Shown here one piece after another: positions 12,084 through 24,492 of a DNA stretch of 41,305 nucleotides (the first letter of the stretch is position 1; the number at the start of each line of letters is the position of its first letter). Source of the stretch: Spirogloea muscicola (taxonomy: Eukaryota; Streptophyta; Zygnematophyceae; Spirogloeales; Spirogloeaceae); contig WELB01000001.1 in NCBI GenBank assembly GCA_009602725.1, positions 112,272 through 153,576 of the forward strand, in the 5' to 3' direction. Position numbers and translations under genes: made by a program. The notes below the pieces were generated by a model, which saw only the letters and a program-made list of their open reading frames with translations, ran no database searches and was not told the origin of the DNA.

Positions 12084-15000
12084 ATGGTGGCAATGGAGCA
12101 ATTGAAGAAACGGCTTTCGCCGCTTATGTGCGACCTGAATTCCAGAGCTCCGGACACGTCTGATATGTCCATTGACGTGACGGCCTCATATAAGGTGTCT
12201 ATGCCAGATCATCTATCCCTTGTGTGACAGCATTTGCTGTAGACCTGCAGGTCTGCAGATATAGCAGGATACTCAACAACGACAGTTCTGCACCTGTAGA
12301 GTGCTACATCTTAATCACAGAGTTTGAGATCCTTCACGCCTGCCTTTACTCTTGTTATGTTTAAGCTCTCCAGTAGCTGCTAAACTCAACACCTGGCTAC
12401 TCAGAGGAAGCAGCTAACACTGCAGATACGGACTGGATGAGCTGAGCCGAGCAAAGAAGCCTGCACCTTGTGCCTGAAAAACGTCATTTTGATCAAAGCT
12501 CTCAATCTGGTGTGTCATAGGTGTCGGATGAAGGTACTCTGAATCTGCAGAGCCAAACCAGGGGAGACTTTGCCATAAACTCAGAAGGGCTGCAGTTCCA
12601 GAGAGTAGTGAGCACACGAGGTGATGACAAGGACGCAGAGGGAACAAGCAGGGAATACAATTATCGAATTGCTTCAAAGGACATGTGCCTTTTTGGTGCA
12701 ATCGGCTTTGGAGCTAGCAGTGTAGTGAGGAAAGCTGTGCATATTCCAACCCATCGGATTGTGGCCCTCAAGAAGATCAACGTTTTTGAAAAGGTCAGCA
12801 GAGCTGCTTGCATGGTAGTCTGAAACAGTAGCTTGTCGTCCGTGGCTATCTGTGATCTCGTCAATCTTGCTGTTACCTGCCATTGTCATCCTCACAACTC
12901 CAACACTGAAGGACAGCGTGCCAATTATGAGGAGATCTACCATCCACCGGTCTTGTCAGAAGCAGTCTCTGCACTTGCTTCATAATAAATATGAACCGCC
13001 TTCGGCTGTCCCTTGGTGGAAACCATGTGTCAGGTATGTAGACTGCTCAGTCGGCAGTCTGCTGTTCTAGCTCTGCTTGACCTTACTGGCTTGCCTCTGA
13101 TCTAGAGCAGGACAAGAGGAGCCTTTTGATGAACGAGATTAAGCTACTCTGTGAGGCACCAAATGCCCGTGGTCTTGTGGAGTTCTATGGAGCATTCTAT
13201 TCCCCAGATAGTGGTCAAATCAGCATTGCACTTGAGTACATGGACGGAGGATCATTGGCAGATGTTGTGCGTGAAGCAAAGACAATTCCAGAGCCTATTC
13301 TGTCAGTCATCACACGCAAAGTCTTGCACGTAAGTGTCCAGATGCGCATGGCATGTACTTCAGACCAGGCTGTGAAAGCTAGTGCTGCTCTTGTTGTTCA
13401 TATTAACGGATGCAGATCTTAAGACATTCGATTGAAGTAGAGGTCAGGGTGAAGCTAATCTACACACAACATTGGGCACAATTGCACGGTCTTTGAGCTG
13501 TAACAGATGCTTTCTTCTTCTTTTGCTGTTGATTAGGGCCTCTGCTATCTCCATCAAAGTCGCCACCTTGTACATCGTGACATCAAGCCTGCGAATCTGC
13601 TGATGAATCTTTCGGGGGAACCTAAAATCACTGACTTCGGGATCAGTGCTGGCCTTGACAACTCAATAGCCATGGTGAATGCAGCAGAAGGGATGAGGAA
13701 GTTGTGTCTGTTGCATAACTTTTTGACCAGCAATCTGCCTGCACATTCAGTTGTCCTGAATTGGCAGGCACATGTAAATATGTTAGTTGCACAAGGCCTG
13801 ACTTGATAGTCGAAGGGCCTCTCTCAGCAGTGACTTCCAGGCCAGAGTGGGTCCCATCCTGAAAATCATCAACTGTGACGATGCAGTGTGCAACATTTGT
13901 GGGAACTGTAACCTACATGTCACCTGAGCGAATAAATAATCAACAGTATTCATATCCAGCTGACATCTGGAGCCTGGGTTTGACGCTGCTTGAATGCGGA
14001 ACAGGAGAGTTTCCATACAATGCAGACAAAGGACCTGTTACTCTCATGCTACAGGTTAGTTTCGGTTGGCCTCGTCTGTCATGTACATCTGACATGACTA
14101 TCTATTGAGGCTAGTGTGTGATTGCTCCATTACGCTGGCTTTCAAGCACAAGGAAGTAGCTAGCATCTACATTCACAAAAAGTACCTGATGAGCAGTGAC
14201 CCTCAGCTGACATTCATAATCTCATATTCCAATGCTGTTAAGTGTCCCTGTTACTGTTGCATACACCATCAATGCTAGGCTCACATTGACCGGAATGTGT
14301 GCAGGTGATGGAAGACCCTTCCCCTAGCCCTCCTGCGGAGAGGTTCTCACCCGAGTTCCGGTCCTTTGTGGATGCTTGTCTCCTCAAGGATTCCAGGGCA
14401 AGACCAACAGCAGAGCAGGTAGAACATGACTGCTCTTGCTGATGACTACTTATGCGAGTTATGTCCAACTCACAGTACTACTGGCTCTCATCAACATAAG
14501 ATGCAGAGCTACTATGCCAGCATGCCAAGGAAAATGGAGCTCTAATACTAGTGTGCACCTTGACATGTTGCACCTTGTGTCACATGTGTGTTCACGCCAA
14601 AGTAAAAGCTTCTCTTTATCCTGGCAGTTGCTGCAACACCCCTTCATAAGAAAGTACGAGAACATGGATGTTGATCTACCCAGCTTCATTCACAGCGTCT
14701 TTGATCCTTGCCAGCGTCTGAAAGATCTGTCAGATGTAATTCTTACTCCAGAGCATGCCCTGGCTGTGCCTTGATTGTCCTTTGCTCATATAGATAAAAG
14801 GCCACAGCTTAGCTGTGGTGTCGTCAGACCATTCGTACTTTAGGATCGCACACATCAATCTCTGGATGGGCAATGAAATAGGGGCAGCCCATGTTGATGG
14901 TTGCCAACTCAGAACAGAGTCCTGATTAGAAAGTGAGGCATTTCCACAATGGGCTGATGGTTGCAAATTTGGAGCAGAGTCCTTTTTAATTACTGAGGCG

Positions 15001-15699
15001 TTTCCACATCGGTGCAGATGTTAACCATTCACTACTATATGCTGTTTGACGGCCCCAACAGCTCCTGGAAGCACATGGAGAGCTTCTACAGACCATCATC
15101 TGCCTTAGTGTGAGCTCAGACCCATCAGCAAGTGATGCTCTGCATCGTCGGTGGCGGCATTGTAAGCTTGCTGTGCACCGCTTGAATGAAGGGGGTGGTT
15201 GGAGAGTTGGAGGGCGAGCTTGAGGGGGCTTTGTTTCAGACCATGACTTCATGACCAAATTCAGTGGGGCAAGAGAGCAATATGAGCATGGGCTTAAAAG
15301 CGGCAGCTGATTGCCTTGCATGTGTGCAGTTTTGCAAATCAGCGCCACGAGGGTCCGACCAGGATATTCACACTGCTGACGCAGGTGCGCAACCAGCTGG
15401 CAGGGCCGCGCCCTGGCGAGCGGCTGGTGCACACGGTGGAGTTTCTCGACTGCCGGCCGGATGGCAAGTATGGCCTCCAGGTCCGGGTGATTGGCAGCCT
15501 GGTTGCTGGCACACACTTCATACCGGCGGGGGACGGCGCGCAGGTGGAGGGTGTGGGACGGCCATACCAGCTGGGCACGCCGCGGCCAGAGCATAAGCTG
15601 GGCAGCTTCTGGGAGTTGATCACTTTTGAGTCAGGCGAGTTGCAGGGGTCCTACTGGATCTCCAAGCAGGAGCTGGCTATCAAGAAGCTGCCCAGGTAG
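12084..15699 (+). CDS. MKK3: MAP kinase kinase with C-terminal NTF2 domain (MKK3 type)
   Basis: A dual-specificity kinase that phosphorylates MAP kinases. Nine in-phase exons: 12084-12194, 12521-12793, 13108-13329, 13537-13674, 13887-14054, 14305-14418, 14628-14735, 15018-15109 and 15330-15699, giving 531 residues, close to plant MKK3. The N terminus [14 protein letters not shown] matches the MKK3 start. Kinase motifs in order: the glycine loop [14 protein letters not shown] with the ATP lysine, LEYMDGGSL, the catalytic loop [14 protein letters not shown], an activation loop S-x5-T (S in NSIAM, T in CATF), YMSPER in place of APE, and [11 protein letters not shown]. The kinase domain ends near [13 protein letters not shown]-terminal NTF2-like domain follows, with [23 protein letters not shown] and [15 protein letters not shown]. 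Fusion of a kinase to NTF2 is diagnostic of the MKK3 group. Upstream kinases and target MAPKs cannot be told from this window. It is convergent with ISA2. Confidence 0.95.
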
Positions 15700-16531
15700 G
15701 GGGCTGCTGCGCTAGCGCGCTTGAGCTCATCAGCAGGCCTCTCCACCCCCGCCCCTCCACTGCAGCATCCAGCAGCACCCCCATGCCCGCAGCTCCATGC
15801 CCCAGCTTGGGCGCTGCTTGCTCATGTCACTTTTGTGGCACCAGCGGGCCAGCATGGTCAAGTGTCTGCAACACCAGTGCCTGGCAGCAGATTTGCTGCC
15901 CCTCACCTTTTTAAGATACCTCCCCAAAGGGGACAAGTGGCTGCTGCGGAAGAACGTGTGGCAACGTGAATGAGTTTCTGGGGAACACATCACAGCAGAG
16001 TAGCAGCCAGAAGGCAGCTACTTTGCCAACGTCTTGCTTCGAGAGCCAGTGGTGGTCACCGTAACTCGCACTCACTGCAGTGCTTTTGATTTATGCGAGC
16101 TTTGCAGAGCCTAGGGAAGTCATAGAAGTTGGATTCGACCTGTGCTCTCAAGCTGTAGCCACGATGCCAATCGTCTGCTGTCAGGCAGCAGCAAGGTCCT
16201 CCGTGCCATGATGGAATATGCGTCAGGGCAACACCGGGCTCCCTGTTCTCCACTAGCTGTGACACTTTTGCAGGGTGATTGGCTGCTGAACACAATGCAG
16301 GCCAGGCTGTCTGCTGTGATCGTGCAGCGAGGCACAGGCCGCTTGCCACCACTATCTTGTAGTCACAGTTGTGCACCTGGCACTCTTGCGAGTACTTGAG
16401 CGGAAGTGACAGCGAGCGCTGCCCAAGCAGGAGCACCAGTGGCAAGGCCCCAGGCACCTGAGCTTCGTCGAGTCCCAATGCGACAGTAGCTCTACTGCAC
16501 TTGGCCGATGGGCTGGGAGAGGGTGGGCGGG
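15700..16531. other. Intergenic gap between convergent MKK3 and ISA2
   Basis: About 830 bp that should contain both 3' untranslated regions. I see no conserved open frame, RNA gene or repeat here. Confidence 0.5.
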
Positions 16532-19500
16532 CTAGGAGGCCGCGACCCTGACGGCCCCCGCCGGTATCGGCACGGCAAACGCGTCGAGGCTAGGCGCGGC
16601 AGCTGCAGAGGCGGCGGCCTTGCGGGGCCGCCGCACACCCCCCGGGCCGAGAGGAATGCGCGCCTCCAGCAGCAGCGCGCTGTACGACTGCAGGTCGTAC
16701 TTGCACTCCAGCCTGGCCCCGAACGAGCACAGGCAGAGCAGCGCAGGTCGGGTGAGCTTAGCCCGCCCACTTCAGCACACCGCCGCAGGTCAGAGCCGGC
16801 CGCTAGCTCCGTCCTCCTGATAACACGAAGCGGATTGCGGCAGCTTTCTGCTAGAATTTTCCATTGCAGCACGAGCAATTGTGCTGCAGCACGAGATATT
16901 GCATGCCAGCCTCAATCGCGCTCGCAGGCGAGTGAATGCATGTCAGACGACCTGCAGCAAAACAAAGACCGAGAAGAGCGAGTGGAAGGGCTCACCCTTC
17001 CTCGGCCGGGTGGATCTCCGTGCCACCGAGGTCATAGTCATGCGGAGAATTGAGGGAGGTGTCCACCACACGAAACCTTTCAGGAATAGCTTCCCAGTTA
17101 GTTGACGGCCCGGCTTTCAGTGGTGTGTTGCACAGGTCATAGGGGTGTCACGAGAGGCACGCTCGAGGCAATTGCAATAAGCAAAAGCGATTATGGCAGC
17201 TCAGCAGCTTACCAGCCCATGCCATCGGAAGCTTCTGGGAGCGTGATCGTGACAGGGTAGTGGTGAGCATTGAAGGCAATGTACAAGTTTCCTTTGTCTG
17301 GGTCCCCGATGACGGTAGGCCGGGGCTTACGACTAGCTTTACTGCTCGGCGCACTCTGAATCTCAAATCCGAGGAAGCAGCTGTCAACAGAATGGCAATG
17401 GCGTCAGCGATGGCAAGCGTGGTTCTTTTAGGTACTGTAGCAGGCCGCATGGCCTTGGATCTAATGCGAAAATAACAACCACAGAGGGCCTGCGAAGGAC
17501 GAAGAAGCCAAAGGAGCACAAGACAATCTGGCTGCATCTTGGCTGCCATAGACAGCAACCACCGCACCTGTCGGGGCTGTCCCATGCCGGCTGCAGGGGC
17601 GTCAGGCCGTGCCAGGTGACACAGTTGGGGGGCAGAAAGTCGCGCCTCTGCAGCAAGAGCAGTGTGTAAGCGGAGGCGGCTTGAAGCAGTTGGTCGCTCA
17701 GCATTTGTTGCAGGCAACAGACGCCGCCTGCTCCATTCATGGAGCAAACGGGCAGCCCAGTGGCCAGCTCGTCCTTTCGAGCGCGGAGAGATGCACACAG
17801 AAGACGATTTTGGATCCAAAAGCTGCTCCTCTAGGGGGAGGCCATAAGCGCTGCCAGCGTTGCTAGCATAGTAGCTGGCCACAACGAGTTGGCTCCCACA
17901 GAGGTGCTCGCACCTGCAGCAGAGCCTGCCGCCGTTTCCGGAAGGCTGACAGGCAGGAGATGAAGCGCGTCATGTGCAGGCCGAATTCGCTGTCCAGAGC
18001 GTCCCACCGGAAGCAGCTGTCACTGCGTATTGCAAAGACAGTCAGCGTCAACCACTTTCGACATGAAATATTGAACAACTGCTGCTCCGCTGCTCTGCAA
18101 AGTCCATGGCGAAGTTGACAATTTCAACCAATAGTGCACCGGCAGTCTGGCAACCAAGCAGCATGCAGGGCAAAGGGAGAGCGATTGCACTCACGTATCC
18201 TCGGGGAGGGTGCTCCCACCCTTGGTGTGCCCATACTCATCGCCCATAGACACAACGGGGACACCTTGCGCGATAAGGAGGCAGAACAGAAAATTCTTGA
18301 CCTGCGCGAACCAGGCCCTGCCGTTCCTCAAGACGGGACGCAACTGCTACAGGAGCTTGGTGACAAAGGCACGCCTGTCATGGACAATTCAAGAAGAGGG
18401 GTATGCAGCTAACATGCCTTCTCGTTTGCAGGCCCACCTGCCTGACGCGTGTCTCCATGACCATGAAGTTGTCACTGGGCCCCTCCTCGCCCGAGTTCCA
18501 GCTGACAGAAGGATCAAAGAGTATGTTGAGCGAGTGGGCATGGCCACAGTTCTCAAGAACGCCGCCAGTGCTTGATTAGTTGTAAGCATGGAGTTTGAGA
18601 TGGAGGTCACAAGTAAGCAACACATGCACATAGATGCTTCACTGATGTTACATGACAGGAGAAGGGCCTCACTCAGCCAGACAACCAGACAATTCACCTG
18701 ATCTCCGACTCCGAGCTGCGCACCCAGACGAGACAGTGTAGATTAATTAAATCTGTGGTGGATTGCTTGATTCCAGCATGAAGCTCTTGGCACTAGCGAG
18801 ATCTTCCACGGATGCCGGCAGAATCATCATTGCATACAGTTCTGAAACACCGGCCTTAGGCATGCTGACAGCAACAGCCTACATTAATGCTGGGCAGCCA
18901 CCGAGGTGAGCTACCCACGTCCACCACTGACCTGAAGCTGACCAGGTCAGCCAGCGAGAAGCCATAGGCGGCGGTGATGCGGTTGAAGGCGTGATGAGGC
19001 CCTCTTCCGTTAGCCAGAACATCAGTACTGACATGAAAAGAGGAGGATGTTAAGAGAGGCATCAATGCCATCTTCGGCCCCTAGGACCACGGTGCATCCG
19101 TCATGTGACCATTGAATGTCTGGCAGTTGACAGTCATGCCAAGCTGCATAAACAACCCAGATCTCTGACATACTCAACCTACTCAACAGAACTGCATCAG
19201 ACTAGCCAATGAACAGAAGATTGCATGGTTAAGCAGATGGTCCTCGAAGAGCACCTGCCAACTAGCCTGGTGGCCAGGCTGCTAAGTTGACCACATTCGC
19301 CACGCATCCAGCGCCTGACATCGTCTTTGAAATTGACATTCCACTCCGACCACCTCCCCCAGTGGGGGAATGTCATGTCCTGCCAGACAAAGATGCACCA
19401 TTTAGCTATATTTGATTTGCCTCACATAGCAAGATAGTGTTGCACGTATAATACGACCAAAACAAGCAAGCGGGCAATGTTCATCATTTCCACTGTGTAG

Positions 19501-22500
19501 ATTCGTCATCAAGAAGAAAAGTCTGTGGAAGAGCATACCTTCACCTGCCCTGTTGGTGGGGAGGAGGGGTCGGCTATGAGCTTCACATCTGCGAGGACTG
19601 GATCAAAGGATAGAGCTTCGACCAGCAAGGGCCTGCTGACCTCCTGCCCGTGAGGGCCAGTGGTCAGCGCCACCGCATTTGGGAATGAGAACCCGTCAAT
19701 GTGGTACTCCTCCACCCAGTGTCTTAGGCTATCTACAATCTGCAAACACACACGAGCAAGGGCCTGACAAGTCAGAATGTGAATAACGGTTGTGACAGTG
19801 CCACAAGCCCCAAATCTCCATCGTCGACAAAGACCTGGTTTCCTAATCTGGATGCAGACTTTGCTGATGATGTTTTTCCTAAACATTGCTAAACATCCTC
19901 CTTCAGGTCTGTCTAAGTGGGCAGGGAATATGACCATTCTTTGCACAGCTGGGTGGTTGCAGTTGAATTCGCATCCAGCACCATATTCTGGCACTGCGAG
20001 CCTGCAGGATGTGCAATGAATGACTCAATGCAAAATTAGAGGCAGATTGTACAGTGCTCCACATGCTGCACACAATCCCAACAGCTTGGCAAGAACACTG
20101 TTGTGAAGCCAGATGCCTTGACCAGGCTGCAAGGGCATGGCACTGCAATGTCTAGCTGCATCAAGCGACTGAAGGTGCGCTAGTCTTTACAGGAAATGCA
20201 CACTGCACAGCAGTGAACGTACCCTCCGTGCTGGTCAATTATGTAGTATACAGAACTGTCAATGCCACGAAATGAGACTGTTAGTGGGTTCTCGTCACTA
20301 CGCTCTGCTGTATGGCTGTAGAGAACGTTCATGAATACCTGCAAGAAATAAGCACGTTGGGCACTCAGGTAAAGCATGGCCTCAAGGGGCCTCACCTTGA
20401 CAAATCCACCATGTAGACCTTTTGAGAACAGTAATGAGCTGCTCAAGGTCGTACACATGTTGACAACTTCCGCCAACAGCAGTATTGACAGGACACCTAA
20501 TAAGCCTTGGTGCCAATATAAACAAAGCGCTTGACATTGGAGAAAGACATACCTCGATGCCATGCGTGTGTAGCTCTTTAACCATGGCTTTCAGCCAGAA
20601 ACTTGCAGCCAAATCACTTCCTTGGGGACCAAAACTCGGATCTGGAGCAAAGAAGCTGCGACACAGGCCTCATAACGACAGTGACTGCAAACTTCATGGA
20701 GCTGCCAGATGGAATTGCTCATTGCACGCTACATAGAAAGAAGAAGTTGCCTAGTAGCCATTGTCAATAATCTTTGGCACTGCACTCTACAAGGCAGCAC
20801 AAACCTTATGGGAAAATTGTAACCTTGGTTTTCATCAAAAGCTGCTATGGGCTGCAGAAGGACTGCGTTGACACCTGCAAGTTTGCAAAAGGAATTGCAT
20901 AAGAGGACAAACTAATGGTCAAGCACATGCAAGTAGGCAATACGAGGAGAACTCTTCACACCGAAACAGGGGGAATTTGCACCCTTCCTACTCTCAAGTG
21001 CACTGTGAAAGAAGGAAGACACCATTTCTGCTTGCTAGCTTGGACCTGACTACATCACCCCTACCTAGATTTAGAAGGTGCTCAATCTTCTCCATGACTC
21101 CTGCAAAGGTTCCTCGAAGCTCCTCATCAATCTGACTCGACTCATCTATTGTGAAGCCACGCACATTCATGTCATAGACAGAGAGCTTCTGCATTGGTAA
21201 CCTGCATTCAGCACCCACAAGAGAATTAGTAAGGTGATCCAGGGACTTATAAATACTGCCCACAACTGGCATCAAACTCCTTGCCGGTGAAATGAGGTTA
21301 TCAAGTCTCAGTAGTTGCTGGCACAGGCCCAAGTGCACCTAGGGGGATAGTCATCCTCCCAATCAAAGCTCATGTCTGGCTTGCAGAGGAGACCCAGGGC
21401 AGCAGCTGGTGACGGCAACTCCTCTGCAAATGTTGAAGAAATTGCAGATATTATCAAATCGGTTCCTCACCATGCACAGGGCTTGTGCCAGTGTCATAGT
21501 TGGACCTCCACAACATACAAATGTACCTCTAGGATGATGAGGAGCCATCTTTACCAGGTTGAAGCATAAAGGGTCCTTCATGTGTTACCTTGGCCTGGTA
21601 CAAGATTTGCAATTGTGTGAGCATAAGGGTCAAGAAGAACGTGGCGGGAGTGGAAGCGGCTCCCATGCTCCCAGCTGATCTCGCCCTGCAATATTGATAT
21701 CCTGCTTAGGCTTTGTACTGCTACAAGGGGAGCATGCTTCTGGACCATCTGTGACAGCAACAGTGTGTACTTCAAAGATTCCACCAGCCAGCATTGAGCA
21801 ACGGACCTTCACTCGATAACCATATCGCATATAGGAAGACACGTCCCGGAGCTGAATGTGCCACACATCTGCAGTGCGATGTGCTGCAGGCTCCAAGTCT
21901 ATCTCCATCTGCCAGATGCTTCTCTTGTCACCACCTTTGCTAATCAGAGAGACCCATTACCAGAAATGGAATGCACGATGGCAGGTAGCACAACTGTCTC
22001 AGCACAATCACAGCAATAGGGTGACTAGTACTGCAATCGCAAAACAGGAGGATGTCATTGCAAAAATGTATATGATCTTACAGAGGGTTCTGCAGCGTCT
22101 TCAGTGTACAAGCAGAGGACGACACCATCTGCATTGCGAGAGTACAGGGCGAAATTGACAGAGCCATCTGCCAACCAGGTGCATCCAAGTGGCTCTGGCC
22201 TGCCCTTCTTCATGCCAATTGGCAGACAAAAGTTGGACAGCCGCGTGGACCTGGCCAGAATGGACTGACACGCACGGTGAATTCCAGCCAGCTATTTAGC
22301 TGAAATATTTGGAAGCAGATATACCAGATAATCGAGCAAGACGTCATAAGCCTGTGCAGCCTTTATTGCAAATTCCTAAAGAAGTAGGACGCATGCTAGG
22401 TGCAAACCTTAACCAGAGCTCCTTCTCTCCATCGTCCTCGGCAGGCTGGTAGAGTACAAAGCTTAGACCAAGAGGTTGCATGCCGGCATCAAGAGTGATT

Positions 22501-24085
22501 TGGAGGGTGCAAACACCATCTGCCTCCTCAACCCAAGGACTTCTCATGGCCTCTACACTGCATTGGGCAGGCAGACAGGTACACGGTGAACTCCTGCACC
22601 AGGACTACGACGGGGTTTGCAGTACAACTCATACGTGTACTATGAGCTACTGCAGAGCTATAACACCACAACTATATGGTTGTGTCACTAAGGCCTCGAG
22701 TCCTCACTCATCTTCCAGAAAGCGAGTACCGGGAGGGGCTTGGCTGGCCTCTAGCATCACCCATCCTTCCCTGTCAGACCGAAAGAGCCCCTGCCAAGGT
22801 GCACCTATGATATGTTTTCAGATGGCCATGGTTGTTGGTAGATCCAGGCGCACATGGAGTGACTGACAAATACTTCACTTTATACCAGTATGCCCTCTGT
22901 CAGCTGACCAAGGGTTGCTGGAAATAATTGGTAGCAGTAAGCAACAGAAGCTACCAAAGCAATGAGTCCATCTGCCTGCTCACCCAGTGCAAGTATAGAG
23001 GTCTATCTCTATGGAGCTTCATTTCTGTCGTACATGCCTCCAAGTCCACAACCACTTTTCCCGACAACTCCGCCACCCATGCTGCCACCTGCTCGCATCA
23101 ACGCAGCAGCTCAACAATAAATCGTGCCATGCTGCCATCACACCTGCAGACTGCCTGAGGAATTCCAGATACTCATCGTCCCTTTCTAGTCAACATACGA
23201 AACAAGCGCACTGCGGATCACCTGATTTAGGATGAAAAGCAGCAAACTGCACCGGTGCTATCAACTTGTCAGGCAGTAAAGGGGCTCACCTGTCCACCAC
23301 CCTCAACGTGCATAACGTACTTCTCAGAGGCGTCCCGGCGCCCCGGCACCCGCAGGCCAGCCTCGTCGGGGCCGGGGGATGACTCAACGGGCGGACCATT
23401 GCTGCTACTCTCGAAAGCCGAGTTCCAAACAGCAAGGGCCCCGTCGCGACGGTCAGCGTCTGACCCTTGATGCCCCTCCCAGGACGACGACGACGACGAC
23501 GACGGGGCCGCCGACGAGGTCGACGACCCGATCGCGCCGGCTGCCTCGTCAGGATCGCGCGGCGGCGGCGGCGCCGAGGAGCTGCTCCGGCGTGGCTCGA
23601 TCTCTCGCCCGTCCTGCCCGGCCTGGTCTTGCTGCGCACGAGCTGCGCCTGGCCGTCTCGCCGGCGCCTGGCTGACGCCAGTCCTGGAGTCCCGCCCGGC
23701 GCGTAGGCAAAGTCCGGTCTGCTCAAGGAACGGGTAAGGACCTGCGGCGAGTCAGGCCGCGCTGACGAGCGCCACCAGCAAGCAGGCCGGCCCGGATCTG
23801 CAGCTGCTGCTCCTTGCAGAGCTACGCGGCCGGAAGATGAGCTTAACTAGCGTTTGAACAGCCACGCAAGCGGAGGCCGACGAGAGGAGGAGCGTCCAGT
23901 GACTGCCACTGGCCACGGCCGTCGCCGATTACCTGCGAATGAGCGCCGCCTTGTGGCAAGGGACCTGCGGCCCTCGGCTGGCAGCTAGCGTGCCATGCGG
24001 CGAGGCGAGCTCCGCCACACGGCTCCGTCGCCGCCGACGCCGCCGCGGGCGCCGCGACTGCCGGCGGCCCTCGCAGGGCGGCCAT
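16532..24085 (-). CDS. ISA2: Isoamylase 2-like, probably non-catalytic starch debranching enzyme subunit
   Basis: A GH13 isoamylase homologue expected in the plastid, where plant ISA2 pairs with ISA1 to trim branches during starch building. Exon 1 (24085-23933) is alanine-rich and transit-peptide-like. Exon 2 (23718-23290) joins it in phase and ends in KYVMHVEGGGQ. Then come an ISA2-specific beta domain (about 22530-22340), a CBM48 domain with PLGCTWLADGSVNFALYSR (about 22245-22085), DVWHIQLRDVSSYMRYGYRV, FHSRHVLLDPYA, YDMNVRGFTID, HTHGIEV and SHTAERSDENP. The active-site exon (about 19740-19553) has YHIDGFSFPNA and SRPLLVEALSFDP. After it come GRGPHHAFNRITAAYGFSL (about 19015-18930), MGDEYGHTKGG (about 18220) and a C-terminal beta domain ending VRVAAS. 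The canonical nucleophile Asp is Pro (codon 19680-19682), the acid Glu is Asp (19569-19571) and the third acid Asp is Tyr (18964-18966). The whole pattern fits ISA2, not ISA1 or ISA3. Confidence 0.92.
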
Positions 24086-24492
24086 GGCCGCTGCGGGAGC
24101 CGGCGAGGCGGCTGCGGCGAGGAATGCGGCGGGGCGGGGGGGGGAGCTGCCACGGGAAAGGCGAGCTGCGAGAATGAAGAGAGTGTGTGATTGTGTGCTT
24201 GTGCCAGGGCTTGGCTTGATGCACGGCATCCGTTGATCTAAGAAGAGGCTGCGGAATGTGGCGGACGGCCAGTTTGGGGGCTAATTCAGTCGCCTCGCCC
24301 GAGAAGAGAGAGCTAGACACAGTCAGTGAGGGCTTAAAAGGGACGGAGATGAGCTTCTCGGGACAGTGGAGGAGAGGTGAAAGGGAGAGGAGAGGGGCTT
24401 GGCAAATTGCTCACTCCGAAAGAGCTCCGCCCCGCGCAGCCCGCGGCGCCGCCGGCGGCGGCGAGGCCACGAGGAGCCGCGCCGCGCCGGCC
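24086..24492. promoter_or_regulatory. Shared head-to-head promoter of ISA2 and INTS3
   Basis: About 400 bp separate the proposed start codons of the divergent genes ISA2 (-) and INTS3 (+). The segment must hold both 5' untranslated regions and both core promoters. I see no convincing TATA box or named element. Confidence 0.5.

Noticed and set aside
11463-12101. 212-codon open frame on the minus strand upstream of MKK3
   Set aside because: Very GC-rich sequence with parallel long open frames on both strands and no recognisable domain or motif. More likely the MKK3 5' region.
23286-23726. 146-codon minus-strand frame rich in arginine
   Set aside because: It is the wrong frame of ISA2 exon 2; the alternative frame joins exon 1 and leads into the conserved KYVMHVEGGGQ segment.
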